From Strongylocentrotus droebachiensis (lineage: Eukaryota; Echinodermata; Echinoidea; Camarodonta; Strongylocentrotidae), in assembly GCA_035222895.1 (NCBI GenBank), contig JAVYIG010000888.1:248001-312000 (forward strand): a DNA stretch of 64,000 nt, in the 5' to 3' direction. Each line of letters begins with the position of its first letter. The stretch's first letter is position 1. The notes under the pieces were generated by a model. That model searched no databases and was not told where the DNA came from. It saw only the letters and a list, made by a program, of their open reading frames with translations. Below are positions 48,125-59,170 of this stretch, piece by piece. A program made the position numbers and the translations under genes.

Positions 48125-48960
48125 TGAATTTCATTGCTTAAATTACAGTGGTTAGCACTATGTAGAGCCAAAACATTGAATAATGTGAGACCACTTTTAA
48201 ATCTTCAACATAGGTATTAAATGTAATTGCTTCAATTACAATGGTTAGCACAATACAGAACAAAAATATTGAATAATGTGAAACCACTTTTAAATTTACA
48301 ACCTGTGTATTGAATTTCATTGCTTAAAGATAAACTCCAGTTCTGGTAAAAAAATTTAAAAAATTCTCACAGAATCAAACGAAACTTACACTGAATGTTC
48401 AAGATTACAAATAAATGACATGTGTCAAACAATTTTGGAAGAAAATGTATACTGGCTGAGTAAAGAGCATAGAAAGACAAGGAAATCAAGGTAGTACTAG
48501 CCCCGACACCATGCGTGTTGTCCCATATATAGCTTTCTGTGTACAGTGCTTGTTATTTTACCAAGACTCGGTCATATTTATTATGATTTTGATGACTCCA
48601 GCAGAACCTTGCAGTGCACACCAATACTTACATGCTACATGATCAACTGTTTGTGATCCTTTCCACACCTTTTCTTTCACAATGCAATCGCATTACCAGT
48701 ACTAAAGTTTATCTTTAATTTACACCGGTTACCACAATGTAGAGCCAAAAACAGATTGAATCATATGAGACCACTTAAAAAATTTCAACCGGTATATTGA
48801 ATTTCATTGCTTAATTTACAGTGGTTAGCACAATGTAAAGCCAAAACATTGAATAATATGAGACCACTTTAAAATTTTCAACCTGAGTATATAATTTCAT
48901 GTGAGTCCACTTTTAAATTTTCAACATGGATATTGAATTTCATTGCTTTAATTACAGGTG
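48125..48960. repeat. Tandem array, about 94-bp unit, interrupted by a TTAA MITE
   Basis: Units start near 48125, 48217, 48310, 48797 and 48931, plus a truncated one near 48892. Each reads TGAATTTCATTGCTT-AATTACA, GTGGTTAGCACAATG, AACATTGAATAATGTGAGAC, CACTTTTAAATTTTCAAC. The unit begun at 48310 continues at 48719 after the MITE at 48324-48718. Confidence 0.85.
48324..48718. mobile_element. TTAA-flanked MITE, family A, copy 2
   Basis: TTAA at 48324-48327 and 48715-48718 around a 387-bp body that starts AGATAAACTCCAGTTCTGGT and ends CAGTACTAAAGTTTATCT. Neighbouring array units read CATTGCTTAATTTACAG through the same point (for example near 48805), so the uninterrupted site is visible and shows that TTAA was duplicated on insertion. 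Related to 33266-33664. Confidence 0.9.
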
Positions 48961-50007
48961 TTCAGTTTTATGTCTTGTACTTTAGCCATTCAAGTTGTTG
49001 ACCTGTATGGAAATGCTACATGGCATTATTGTTGCAGATATGGCCAATGTTTATGAGGATCAAAGTGCCAATGCATGACCATTTTTTCAGCTCTGCTGCA
49101 GCTATGTGGTGCCTACGGAGTGTTTACAATTCTATAATATTCAAAAGCAAATTTGTTCCTACATATAAACACTCGAGTGAAGGTGTGTCCTTAGATGTAA
49201 CATTAGACAAAGCAGGAAGTTTATTAGAAATTGCAATTAAATAAACATTTGTTTGGCAGCTATTTTTATTTTTTCATACACTGTCTTGTGATTCTATGCA
49301 TTGAGTAATAACGAGTAGGGTCCAATTTTATAATATATTTGTAAATATAAAACCAGCTACGGACGCCTCCTGTAAGGAGTAAATCGGCTGTATAACTATG
49401 AAGGAAAATTGGGAGGACCTTTAAACAAAAATCATATGATCATATAAGTTTAGTGGATATATTAAATATTTGAAAACAATTTAATTTCTCTAAATACTAA
49501 GGCTAAATTAATTGAAAGGAGCGTTTTTTTGATAGTTTTTCCTGAAGTAAAATGAAGAAAAAAATCTCAAATAAAAAAACTAATATGCTTACAATATTTC
49601 CATGGTATCTTCTACATTTTGCAATATCAACATAAGCTCTTGGGTGCATTATGATATTTTGTGACATGTAAATGCTATAAATTGGTTATAATGTATTTAA
49701 TATTTCTTTCAATGTCAAAATGAACGGACCAAACACAAATTGATCAAGCGATTCAAGAAAAATGGGTCACTGAAGTTATATCATTTTGGATCCCTTCTTA
49801 TCCAAAGAGATTACGAATATAATGCAAACTGGCAATACGATACTGACATAACGACTTATAATTCCTGGATCTTCCTAGTGCAAGGTTGCTTTGTGTAGCT
49901 AAAACTCAAGTCTCTCAATAGCCACTAGCAAACTGACAAACTCAAATTGAATCTATCTATAGGCCGGTGAACATGATTGAATTATATTGAAGAGGGTCGG
50001 GCAGTGG

Positions 50008-50040
<33 letters not shown>

Positions 50041-50088
50041 GAAAAGAAGACTTCTCTCGTTTCATCGCCTTCCATCACCTTGACCAGG
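48961..50088. other. No gene seen
   Basis: AT-rich DNA. A 74-codon frame at 49020 has no domain or splice support. A short (GA)n run lies at about 50008-50040. Confidence 0.5.
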
Positions 50089-50174
50089 TGAACATGACTG
50101 AATTCAATTATATCAGGGTAGGAAAATACTACTATCTCTCCCACTCTTGTTTTTTTGTTTTCTCGTTCTCCCAT

Positions 50175-50205
<31 letters not shown>

Positions 50206-50588
50206 CTGTCTCTCTCTCTCTCTCTACCTCTCTCTCTCTCTCTCTTCTCTCATTCAATTATATCATCAGGGAATAATAATACAACTATTTCTTCCACTCT
50301 CATTCTCTCGTTCTCTCTCTCTCTGCCTTTCTTCTCTCATTCTATTATATCAGGAAATGACAATACAACTATCTCTTCCACTCTCATTTTCTCGTTCTCT
50401 CTCTGTGTCTTTCTTCTCTCATTCAATTATATCAGGTTTCTCCGCTCTCTCCCCCTCACTTCTTTTCTGTTTGTCCTGTCTCTCTCTCTCTCTCTCTCTT
50501 CATCTTCACTCATTCAATCATATATTAGGGTACTAAATACTACATATATCTTCGTTTAATTAACTTTCTATTATCTCTCTCCTATTTA

Positions 50589-50670
<82 letters not shown>
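50089..50670 (+). repeat. Compound minisatellite with expanding (CT)n, ending in (TA)n
   Basis: A unit TCATTCAATTATATCAGG, then AATACAACTATCTCTTCCAC, then TCTCATTCTCTCGTTC, then (CT)n recurs with starts near 50099, 50250, 50336, 50418 and 50508. The spacing varies because the CT part varies in length. A pure CT run of about 70 bases and an AT run close the block. Confidence 0.85.
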
Positions 50671-50676
<6 letters not shown>

Positions 50677-52369
50677 CTTTCTATTTCTCTATCTATTTAT
50701 CCACCCATCTCAATCTCTCTATTATTGCCTATCATTCTCTTTCCCTCCCGTCATTATTTTCTTTCATCTATACACACATCACGTCAAAACGTTACTAGTT
50801 TTAAAGCATCCACCATCGGTATCCAAAAATATGACGTTAATTCAATAAACATCTCTTGGGAGGAATGCATAAAAAGAACCTCCTCATCCCCTTTCAATTC
50901 CATTTCCCATTGGGTAGTCATCAAAATAACGCTTTTAAAGAGTACAACCGTAATTATCTAAAGTACAGCACAGCAATTTTCAGCCAAAATGTTGATCCCT
51001 ATTCAACGTTATATCAACCTATGTACATACAGCTCAATGGAGGTGCACATATTTGCATTGTGCTTGAAGAGTGCACACATGGCGCTTTCCACAGAATTGT
51101 TCGCAGCTCTGGTCATTTAGGTCAAACAGGTATATATATCATCAGATCAATAATTTGGTGAGCTTATCGAGTAAATGGAGTGTTGGCTGTGACAGAAATT
51201 CTAACAGCCCCCATCCCGTCCCCCACATTGGTTAAGACCAAAAAAAGTTGTCAGCAATGGAAGAAAAAAAAATTGTAAGAAATATGAAGGCCATAATTTT
51301 AAACTAAAATACATAAAATTTCAACTTCATTACAAACTTTAGGCATTCAAAAAGCAAACAGAGCTTTAAAAGCGAACCATATCAATAAATGAGTAAAAAC
51401 GTATTAATAATGTATGCAATTTGGCAAACATACACACTCGCATCCACACAGCCCACAAAATAAAACGTACAATGCTAAAGTGGCTGTAAACGTGTAAAGG
51501 GAATCAACTAATAATCCCGCAAAGTGTCTTTCGGGCCTCCCCATATCCCCAAGCCAGAAGATGGGTTTTCGGGAATCAATAACATACTCTTGCGATGACT
51601 CATCAGAAAAAATATATGACTTGGAAAATATGAATGCACTGCAGGGGGCCCCTCCATTAATTCAAGGAGGATTGAATATGGTTTCCCTCCTTTTTATTGT
51701 AAATATTGCTTCTCATTTGCAAATATATTGGTAAGTTGATTTGCATTTCATCCGGGGTTAAATTCATCAATGGAATTTCAGGGTTTTGATGAAGGGTATG
51801 ATTGATATAATTCATCAATCTTAAGTCCATGAATTTACCATCTTTTGAAAAGGGAATTGTTTTGTACAGCTAGTTGGTGGATGTAGATGTACTCTGTGGA
51901 TCAGAGGATATAAATTGGCAGTGTAAAGAAAACATACGAGCCGATTTCTGTTTGGCTTATATTAGAATCCAAAACCTCAAATGCAGGGTAGATGATATGA
52001 CCATGGATAAAAATCTGTTTGAAGTTGAAACAATTTTTTTCCTTGCTTCTTTCTTCTCTACTTTGTACTTTGCCTTCTCTACACACTTATCTTCTCCTTT
52101 TATGTTCCTCTTTTAAGTTTACTCTCTACTCTCTTTATTTTTGGATTTCCCAATCATATTGTAACAGCATTGATATTTTACTATTTTTTCTTCTGTATGA
52201 TTTATTATGCTATTCCTATCCCCTTTCCTTTAAAAATTTCCCCCTGATATCGTTCTCTCACCCCCTCTTTCTCACCCCCTCTCTCTCTTTATATGGTACC
52301 GTTTGAAGTTGTTGTTTCTGTAATGCTTACATTTTTTTTCTAGATATGAGATATATTTTGTCCCCCCGT
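50671..52369. other. No gene seen
   Basis: AT-rich DNA with pyrimidine-rich patches at 52030-52300. No exon supported. Confidence 0.5.
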
Positions 52370-52500
52370 CTCTCTCTCCTGTACCCCCTTCTCCCCCTCT
52401 CTCTCCCCCTCTCTCTCTCCCTCTCTCTCTCTCCCTCCCTCTCTCTCTCTCCCTCCCTCTTCTTCCCCCTCTCTCTCTCTCTCGCTCTCTTTCTCTCTTA
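52370..52500 (+). repeat. (CT)n / CCCCTCTCT tract
   Basis: CT runs interspersed with CCCTCC and CCCCCTT blocks, about 130 bp. Confidence 0.9.
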
Positions 52501-52582
52501 GCAATAAAAACTCAAATCCATATCCTTACTAAATATAGAAACCCATATAGTTTTAAAAAGGTTAATCTGTCATATTTGTTGT

Positions 52583-52690
52583 CTTACCTGGTTTTGTGGA
52601 ACATCATCAAGAAGAAATGCATCATCCAAGGTAAATATGAAAGATAAAGAGAAAAAGGGAAAAGTTGTTGGTGATAAAGGGCAATAAAAC
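52583..52690 (-). repeat. Second member of a diverged repeat pair with splice-donor-like end
   Basis: The partner of 31475-31585 in the same orientation. On the minus strand it ends CACAAAACCAG/GTAAGAC. Neither member has an upstream acceptor AG next to the pyrimidine-rich block. Confidence 0.45.
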
Positions 52691-52904
52691 AAGTGGAACA
52701 CATATCAAATTGTCAGCTTAGAGCAAGAAAGCTATTAACCAATATCATATCATTAACTCTTGACAATAAAATTACTTATAACTATTTTTAATATTTTTAT
52801 AATGTACATGTATATCGCTGTAGAACATGTATTTTTATAATTCATGTCATGTATTTATGTTATATTGACATTGTCATAGTACATTTATATATATCTTTGT
52901 TTCA

Positions 52905-52942
52905 ATGGTGGTGAATAAATTCAATTCAATTCAATTCAATGA
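52905..52942 (+). mobile_element. AATTC-repeat retroposon 3' tail
   Basis: GTGGTGAATAAATTCAATTC continuing as (AATTC)n. Same style as 47335-47393, with AATAAA directly before the tandem tail. The upstream body is not recognisable. Confidence 0.5.
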
Positions 52943-53740
52943 GCCCCTTTCCTGCCCTCCCCTGCCGTGGGCGGTAAGTCACAACTGAGAAAATATCTGG
53001 TGTATTGCATGTTTTGACTAAGAATAGCCTCTGAAACAGAAATCAAGTACTTGTACTAGAAAGAAAATTCTGCCAAGAAAGATTTTATGTCTAATATATA
53101 AAAGAAACAGACTTGAAATCACTCTTTCTATAAGCATCTATAGACATACACATGGTGACACAGTTGGGGTGAATATTTAGTTAATGCCCTTCTAAAATGG
53201 ATGTAACAATCATCATCCAAATGTTCTTGCTTGCAATTGAAACTGCAACAAGTGAAGAAGAGATTTGCATGCAATCCTTAGTAGGCATGTACACCCCCCC
53301 CCCCCCCCCTTCCAATTCATCTCCACAACATCTCAAAAATCATACCCTGAGAAAAAGTGTATATTATTGTGGAATCAAGAAATGGAAAAACAAATCAATT
53401 AAACAGCTCAAGAGAAACATGTTGTCAGCAGGGAATGTCATTAAACTTCTCTTCTTTACTCAGTGCAGCTCTGGTTTGCCAGATGAGCTCATCTAATAGG
53501 CAATATATGGTCACAACCATGACATTATACACATACATTTATCTTCCCCTGGGTGACAGAAGGATACCAATCATTTTCATGTGTCATTTCTACTATGTTC
53601 TTCCACATGGGATTAAAAAGAATTAAAAAAGCTCACAAATAATTGTTCAGCTCTACAAAAACACATCCGTCTCTTTAACTCTATGTTATGATCATGATGT
53701 ATGAGTTCACACCTATTTGACTCTCAGCAAACAGCAGACC
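52943..53740. other. No gene; C run
   Basis: A 17-base C run at 53293-53309. TTAATGCCCTTCT at 53180 looks like one arm of the hairpin family without its partner. Frames here are unsupported. Confidence 0.45.
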
Positions 53741-53824
53741 ATATCGCCTGTTAGGAGCCAGAAGGGCATTAACTCATATGTTTTAACGCAGACCTAATGC
53801 CCTTTTTGCTCTGAACAGACAATA
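53741..53824. repeat. Hairpin element, TATTGTCTGCTGAGAGCC family (well preserved)
   Basis: Left arm GGAGCCAGAAGGGCATTAAC and right arm CCTAATGCCCTTTTTGCTCT, with outer ends ATATCGCCTGTT and GAACAGACAATA. About 84 bp, with 26-28-bp arms around a loop of about 20 nt. Confidence 0.82.
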
Positions 53825-53867
53825 TTCTTATAGTGTCTGAACGCCTGTACATCAATCAAGGGGTTAA

Positions 53868-54125
53868 GCAGGGCTCCCACTTAGCCGAGTTGGAGCCCCA
53901 AGTTGTGGTGAGCTGGCTCGATCTTATGACAAGCCGTTTTATCATTAAAACATATTTCTTGATATCAAAAAATACTTTTACATTGTAAAGCAATGGTAAT
54001 TCTTGATATTAAGAATTCGATTTTGTGATATCAAGAAATACGTTTTAATGATAAAACTGCTTGCCATAAGATCAAGCCAGCTCGCCACAACTTGTGGCTC
54101 CAACTCGGCTAAGTGGGAGCCCTGC
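53868..54125. mobile_element. 258-bp foldback element with near-identical arms
   Basis: It begins GCAGGGCTCCCACTTAGCCG and ends with its exact reverse complement CGGCTAAGTGGGAGCCCTGC. Arms of about 100 bp match through GAGTTGGAGCC, AAGTTGTGG-GAGCTGGCT, GATCTTATG-CAAGC and TTTTATCATTAAAAC with only a handful of differences, leaving a loop of about 50 bp. Flanks are GTTAA on the left and TTTAG on the right, possibly a mutated 4-bp duplication. Noncoding. High arm identity suggests a recent origin or gene conversion. Confidence 0.85.
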
Positions 54126-55330
54126 TTTAGATGGATTACTGGACGCCTTCTCAAAAGGCTTCACTATTTCTTGAACCCCTCCTGTACAAAGCACTTACAG
54201 TACACCCACATAGACAAATCCTGTAACACAATAGCAATTTCTTTCGAAAAATCAACTTTACGTACAACTTTATGACAATGAGGCATTACGTAATCCAAAC
54301 ATGATTTTTCAATGCAACAAACAGTAGGGTATTGAATTTGCCCTTGAGCTGATTTTACAAAAATAGTTGTGATCATGTTCTGTATGAATAATGTTAAACA
54401 TCAATACTCTGTAGAATCATATTAGTCAAGTCATGTTCAATATCCTTAGACCTACTTGAAGCATGAAGCAGGAAGCTACAGAGAAAGCACAAACCACGCT
54501 TCAAATTCTGCCTTTTCTTCTACACTATGGACTTATTAATAATATGTCACAAGTCTATAGGAATGGTCCATCAAGATATAGCACATCTACAAAGAACCTC
54601 AAGTAATCAACTCTAGGGCAATTTAAAAACCTTATTGTATATTCCAAAGAAACCATGTTCGGATCGTGTAACACTATTGTACGTCATTGCAATGTTCACA
54701 CATTTCAATAAGGCGATTCAAAGTGCCTTAGGTTGGCTTTTCAAAAGTCTTTGTGATAATGTCACATGATACATATCCAAAACGTTGGTCGACACAAGCT
54801 AGGATAAAGAACTGAAGAAAAAAAATCAAACAGGCACTGAAGCTTCAAAACATGCCACAAGCCCCCGTCATAAATCAGAGAAAAAACATCTAGCTCTTCT
54901 TCTCAAGTCTTCTCCAACCCCACCCCCCCCCCCCTCAGTTAACCTAGATACCTTATCACCTTTTTCAATTATTCATAGACCTGTCAGTTAACCTAAATTG
55001 TTGGTGTACTTAAAATGAGGCAATCAGAGATAGTTTGGACACCCAGATGATATCAGATGCATAGTGATTTGATGCAGACTTGTTATGAGATCTTAGGTAG
55101 ATGTTAACGTATTGCGTTTACTTCAGGAATGGGCTCTAATGAAATCATGGATGTTAATTTTGAAAAGAGACATAGTTTGTTGCCATCAACTTCAAGGAAG
55201 AAGAGGGATGGATACATGGAAGCTAAGGATTGATACAAGAGGGAGAGGAGCTGGCAAATTTCATTGAAAAACATACGCAATATTACAATGGTAACAATCT
55301 GTATGAGGTGAAAAATGACTTTTGGGTATA
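54126..55330. other. No gene; one member of a dispersed repeat
   Basis: 54953-55038 repeats at 57121-57205. A C run lies at 54922-54934. No exon supported. Confidence 0.5.
54953..55038 (+). repeat. Dispersed repeat, copy 1 of 2
   Basis: TTATCACCTTTTTCAATTAT and CATAGACCTGTCAGTTAACC, then CTAAATTG-TGGTGTACTT, match 57121-57205 almost exactly over 59 bases and more loosely for about 25 more. Same orientation, 2.17 kb apart. Confidence 0.8.
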
Positions 55331-55334
55331 GATT

Positions 55335-55620
55335 TTATTTTGATGATAATGATGATGATGATGATAGTGATGATGATAGTGATGATGATAGTGATGATAG
55401 TGATGATGATAGTGATGATGATGAATGAAGATGGTTGTGGTGATTATGATGGTGGTGGTGGTGGTGGCGGTGGTGGTTATGTTGGTGTCGACATTGGTAG
55501 TGGTGGTGTTGGTGATGATGATGATAAGAATGCTGATGGTTGTACCTCTGATGGTGTTGATGATGGTGACTATGGAGTTGGGGTGGACTATGGAGTTGGT
55601 AATGATGATGGTTATTAGAC
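55335..55620. repeat. (GAT/GGT)n microsatellite
   Basis: GATGATGATAGTGATGATGA, then GGTGGTGGTGG-rich sequence, then degenerate GATGGT. Asp/Gly and His/Ser frames on the two strands are artefacts. Confidence 0.88.
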
Positions 55621-57120
55621 ATGGTGATGAAAACAAAGTGAGGTAGAATGATAGCACTAATACAGATGATGCTGAAATCGTAAAAATATATGAAATTAAC
55701 TACAACTGCTAATGGTGATGATAGAAATGGTAATGATGTTGAAAAAGATGAAAACGAAAGTCATAATGATCACAAAAATGTACGCATATGGAAATTCCAG
55801 ACTTTCATAAATACAGTAACACCATGATGATTACAACAACGACAATAATCATGAGTTTTCTTCCCCTCCTCTCCTCCTCCTCCCTGAGCGCCCCAGATTA
55901 ATTCCGCTCATCTATAACCATCACCCTTGAAAATAAGCATACCACCAATCAGCACCCGTGCACAAAGTCAAATCCCAATTACAACACCGACTCTGCCAAC
56001 ATTCTGTCCAGGCCTACTGTAATTGAAGCCGATGACTGTAATGGCATTACAATGTACCGACTCAGATCGAGGCTGGCTGACAAGTTGGTCTGTCCTTGAG
56101 ACGCAAACATGAGTCACCCCCAGGTGAATATTAATGTGACGTTTTTGACTAATGATTCGGAAACGTCGCTTCCCCGAGCTGCTGCTTAGAGCTGCCTACC
56201 GGTGGTAGGTGTTACAGAATCAATTTGAAGGGATGAAGTCTTCTGCCTCCCGTCCTGCGTGCGTATCTCTCCGCAAAGTGGATGGTGACGATGTAAATGG
56301 TCCAGTCATCACAAATTTATTCTCCACTTGTGCATGTCTGATAGATGCTGCCATGTGCAAAAAAGCTCTACCTCAGACAACATATTCTTTTTTTGAGGTG
56401 CAAGGATCCATTTAGACACGACTTGGTATACTTCCTTAAGAGACATGGTTGAAAAACTTTGTCTGCAAAGTTTTGGCAAGAGCCACTTTCGTGGGATAAA
56501 AACACATAGAGCATGCAATAATATTCTTTACGAGCACTCACTTAACTGGGTGTTATTACAAGATACTGAAATGTAAACCATACCACCCATATCTACATTT
56601 ATTTTTCTGCAGCTTTTACTTTAAATGGTTTACCGTCCTAAGTGTGAATGGGCCTTATGTTACATTAAGCATATATCACCATGACAACATCTGTGGTAAG
56701 GAATCAATCATCCTCCAGGAATGATTTTAAGAGACAAATATCCCTGAGATGCGATTTATCAAAGGACAAAGGGAATAACATACACTTCACAACCTTTACC
56801 TATCGACTACCAAATTCTCTCTTTCCCATAGGCTTTAGTGCAGGAGCCACTAGGTACCTGCAGGTAATGGGTTAACCTACAATTCAACCCTCTGAATACT
56901 GCTATGCCTGAGATCATTCAGACTGGAGTCTATCCAAAATCCATGCTATACCAAATTCAAAACATATCCTACCAGTTCGAACATATCACATAAATGTTGC
57001 ATATACGGTGACAGTGTCTGGATATGAATTACGATTTGTCCGGATTACCCCTAAATGTGTGACAAAGTATTATCTACCACATTCCTATATTTTTCAACAC
57101 TTTTCAATATTTTATAACAC
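55621..57120. other. No gene; possible conserved noncoding block
   Basis: 55,870-56,230 is clearly less AT-rich and contains TGAGTCACCCCCAGGTGAAT (AP-1-like TGAGTCA next to an E box) and AACGTCGCTTCCCCGAGC. It could be an enhancer or promoter (inference). A 68-codon frame at 56209 has no domain. Confidence 0.35.
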
Positions 57121-57205
57121 TTATCACTTTTTTCAATTATTCATAGACCTGTCAGTTAACCTAAATTGCTGGTGTACTTCAAGAAGGCTATCAAAGATTG
57201 CTTGG
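57121..57205 (+). repeat. Dispersed repeat, copy 2 of 2
   Basis: The partner of 54953-55038. The last third (AAGAAGGCTATCAAAGATTG) is more diverged. Confidence 0.8.
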
Positions 57206-57404
57206 CTAGTGGCTACCAAATCTGTATACTACCATGTTGATTTTTAAAAGCTATTTTCAATAACTTGCATCTTTTTTATGTTACCTGCCCTGAATGGGCC
57301 ATGTTTTCCTTTTCTTTGTATGTCTTTTTCATAATGTCTCTGTTCCTTTATTGCTGAAGTATCAATACATTGATGTACCAGCAACATCAGAGACTGCAAA
57401 GCAT

Positions 57405-57489
57405 ATATCTCAGTTTGAGTAGAAGAAAGGCACTAATGTACCAATGCCTTTATACATGTATGCCTACTGCCTTTTGGCTCTGAACTGAC
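57405..57489. repeat. Hairpin element, TATTGTCTGCTGAGAGCC family (diverged)
   Basis: Left arm GAGTAGAAGAAAGGCACTAA and right arm GCCTACTGCCTTTTGGCTCT, then GAACTGACA, inverted. Outer ends are eroded. Confidence 0.6.
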
Positions 57490-58819
57490 ACCGCCCTAAC
57501 CATTCATACCAATGAAAAAAAAAATCCTTTTTTTAAAGTGCCGAGCATAGGTAGATACCAGTGCTACACATGAAGCTTCATCATCAAAAAAAGCTTTACA
57601 GTGACTATAGAATTCTGAAATTTTCCTTCATAATCATGCAAAGCTACCACGAACAACAACAAAATTGTGATAATTTCCTTAACAAAAATGCATGATTTGA
57701 AGCGACCGCAGAATTGTGATATCTTCCTGAATACAATCACTCAAAATTAGAGAGACCACATAATTGTGACAATTTCCTTTGCAACAATACAAAGATTACA
57801 TGCATCGGTACACCTGCATGCCCGCACACTTGATGAATCATTTCAAAATGAGCGAAATTGCATTTTTCTGTGAGAAAATAAATCAAATTGCACTTTTTAG
57901 GAATATCTAGCTCGTGTGAATCATTCGATCAGCATTACTCATGACATTTGTGAAAAGAAAATACCTGACGCTCCCTTATCAGGGCCACGGATGATTGGGT
58001 TGGGAAATTTTAATTGTTCATTTATATTGCGTATACATTTAAGATAGGAATTATTTTTTGCCCCAAAAGCTCAGTTTTTATTATCAAATGTTATACAATC
58101 GCATTAAAGCAAACAAAAAATGAGACTCTTTCCAGGCTTTGCTTTATGGCATAGGAAAATGGTTGATAAATTATTATTCTGCAGCAGAACTGAAACCTTT
58201 CTTTATCACTGCCCTTAAGTGGCTGACATTAAGAAATGTGGATGCACCTTAATCTATTAACTAAACATGTCATTTAACAAAACAAGAATTATCTTCTGCA
58301 TTGTTCTCAATATCAATCAACAGAATCTGTGACGAGAAAACATACTTTTTGCAAAAGAGAAGAAAAAATGAAACATCCCTCATTATGACTCAGATAAGGG
58401 TTGGAATGGTCTTTTGTAATTGCTACCGTCTATATATGCCACAAAAAAGTCATTTCTGCATTAAAATACCCAGTATAATCGTGAAATCATCTACTGCAAT
58501 CTTTTTCACAAGGACAAATTGTAATTATGAAACACTGTTATTCTTTCCTTCATCTTCACCCTAGAAATGACTCATTGCTATGACAACAATGCAATTTTTG
58601 TTTGCTTCACAGCATTCATACAATATCAATTGTAAAATCATCTACATTAACCCATATTTTGTAGATGGGCGTACATTTGGACCATGCTTGATAATCACAA
58701 TTCATTTTGTTTTTATGACTCAATTGCATTATGAAAAATGAGGTCCCATAATATGACATTGGGAAAAAGGAACAAAAACTGAATAAATCAATCAAATTTA
58801 CAAAAGTGAATCAATATTT
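57490..58819. other. No gene seen
   Basis: AT-rich DNA. 57,590-57,790 repeats the theme ATTGTGA-AATTTCCTT three or four times at loose spacing, a decayed tandem repeat. No exon supported. Confidence 0.45.
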
Positions 58820-59170
58820 TACCTCTCTCCCACTCTCTATAAATCTGGGTCTTCTCCCTTTCCTCTTTTTCTTCTCTTTTTCTTCCCTGCCTTTTTAACT
58901 CTTATTTCTTCCCTTTCTCTCTCGGTCTCTCTCTTTTTTAAATCTTTTTCTTCTCTTCTATCTCTCTCTCTATCTATCTTCTTTCTTTTTTTTTCTCTCT
59001 CTCTCTCTCTTTATCTCTCCCTCTATCTCTCTTTCTCTATCCCCTTTCTTCTCCTCTCTCTCTCTCTCTCTCTCTCCTCTCCCCCTCTCTCTCCCCCTCT
59101 CTCTCCCCCTCTTTCTCCACCCTCTCTCCTCTGCTCTTCCTCATACTCCTTTCTTTTTCTGTCTCTCATG
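58820..59170 (+). repeat. (CT)n-rich tract
   Basis: About 350 bp of CT-rich DNA with CCCCCTCTCTCT units repeated near 59090-59115. Confidence 0.88.
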
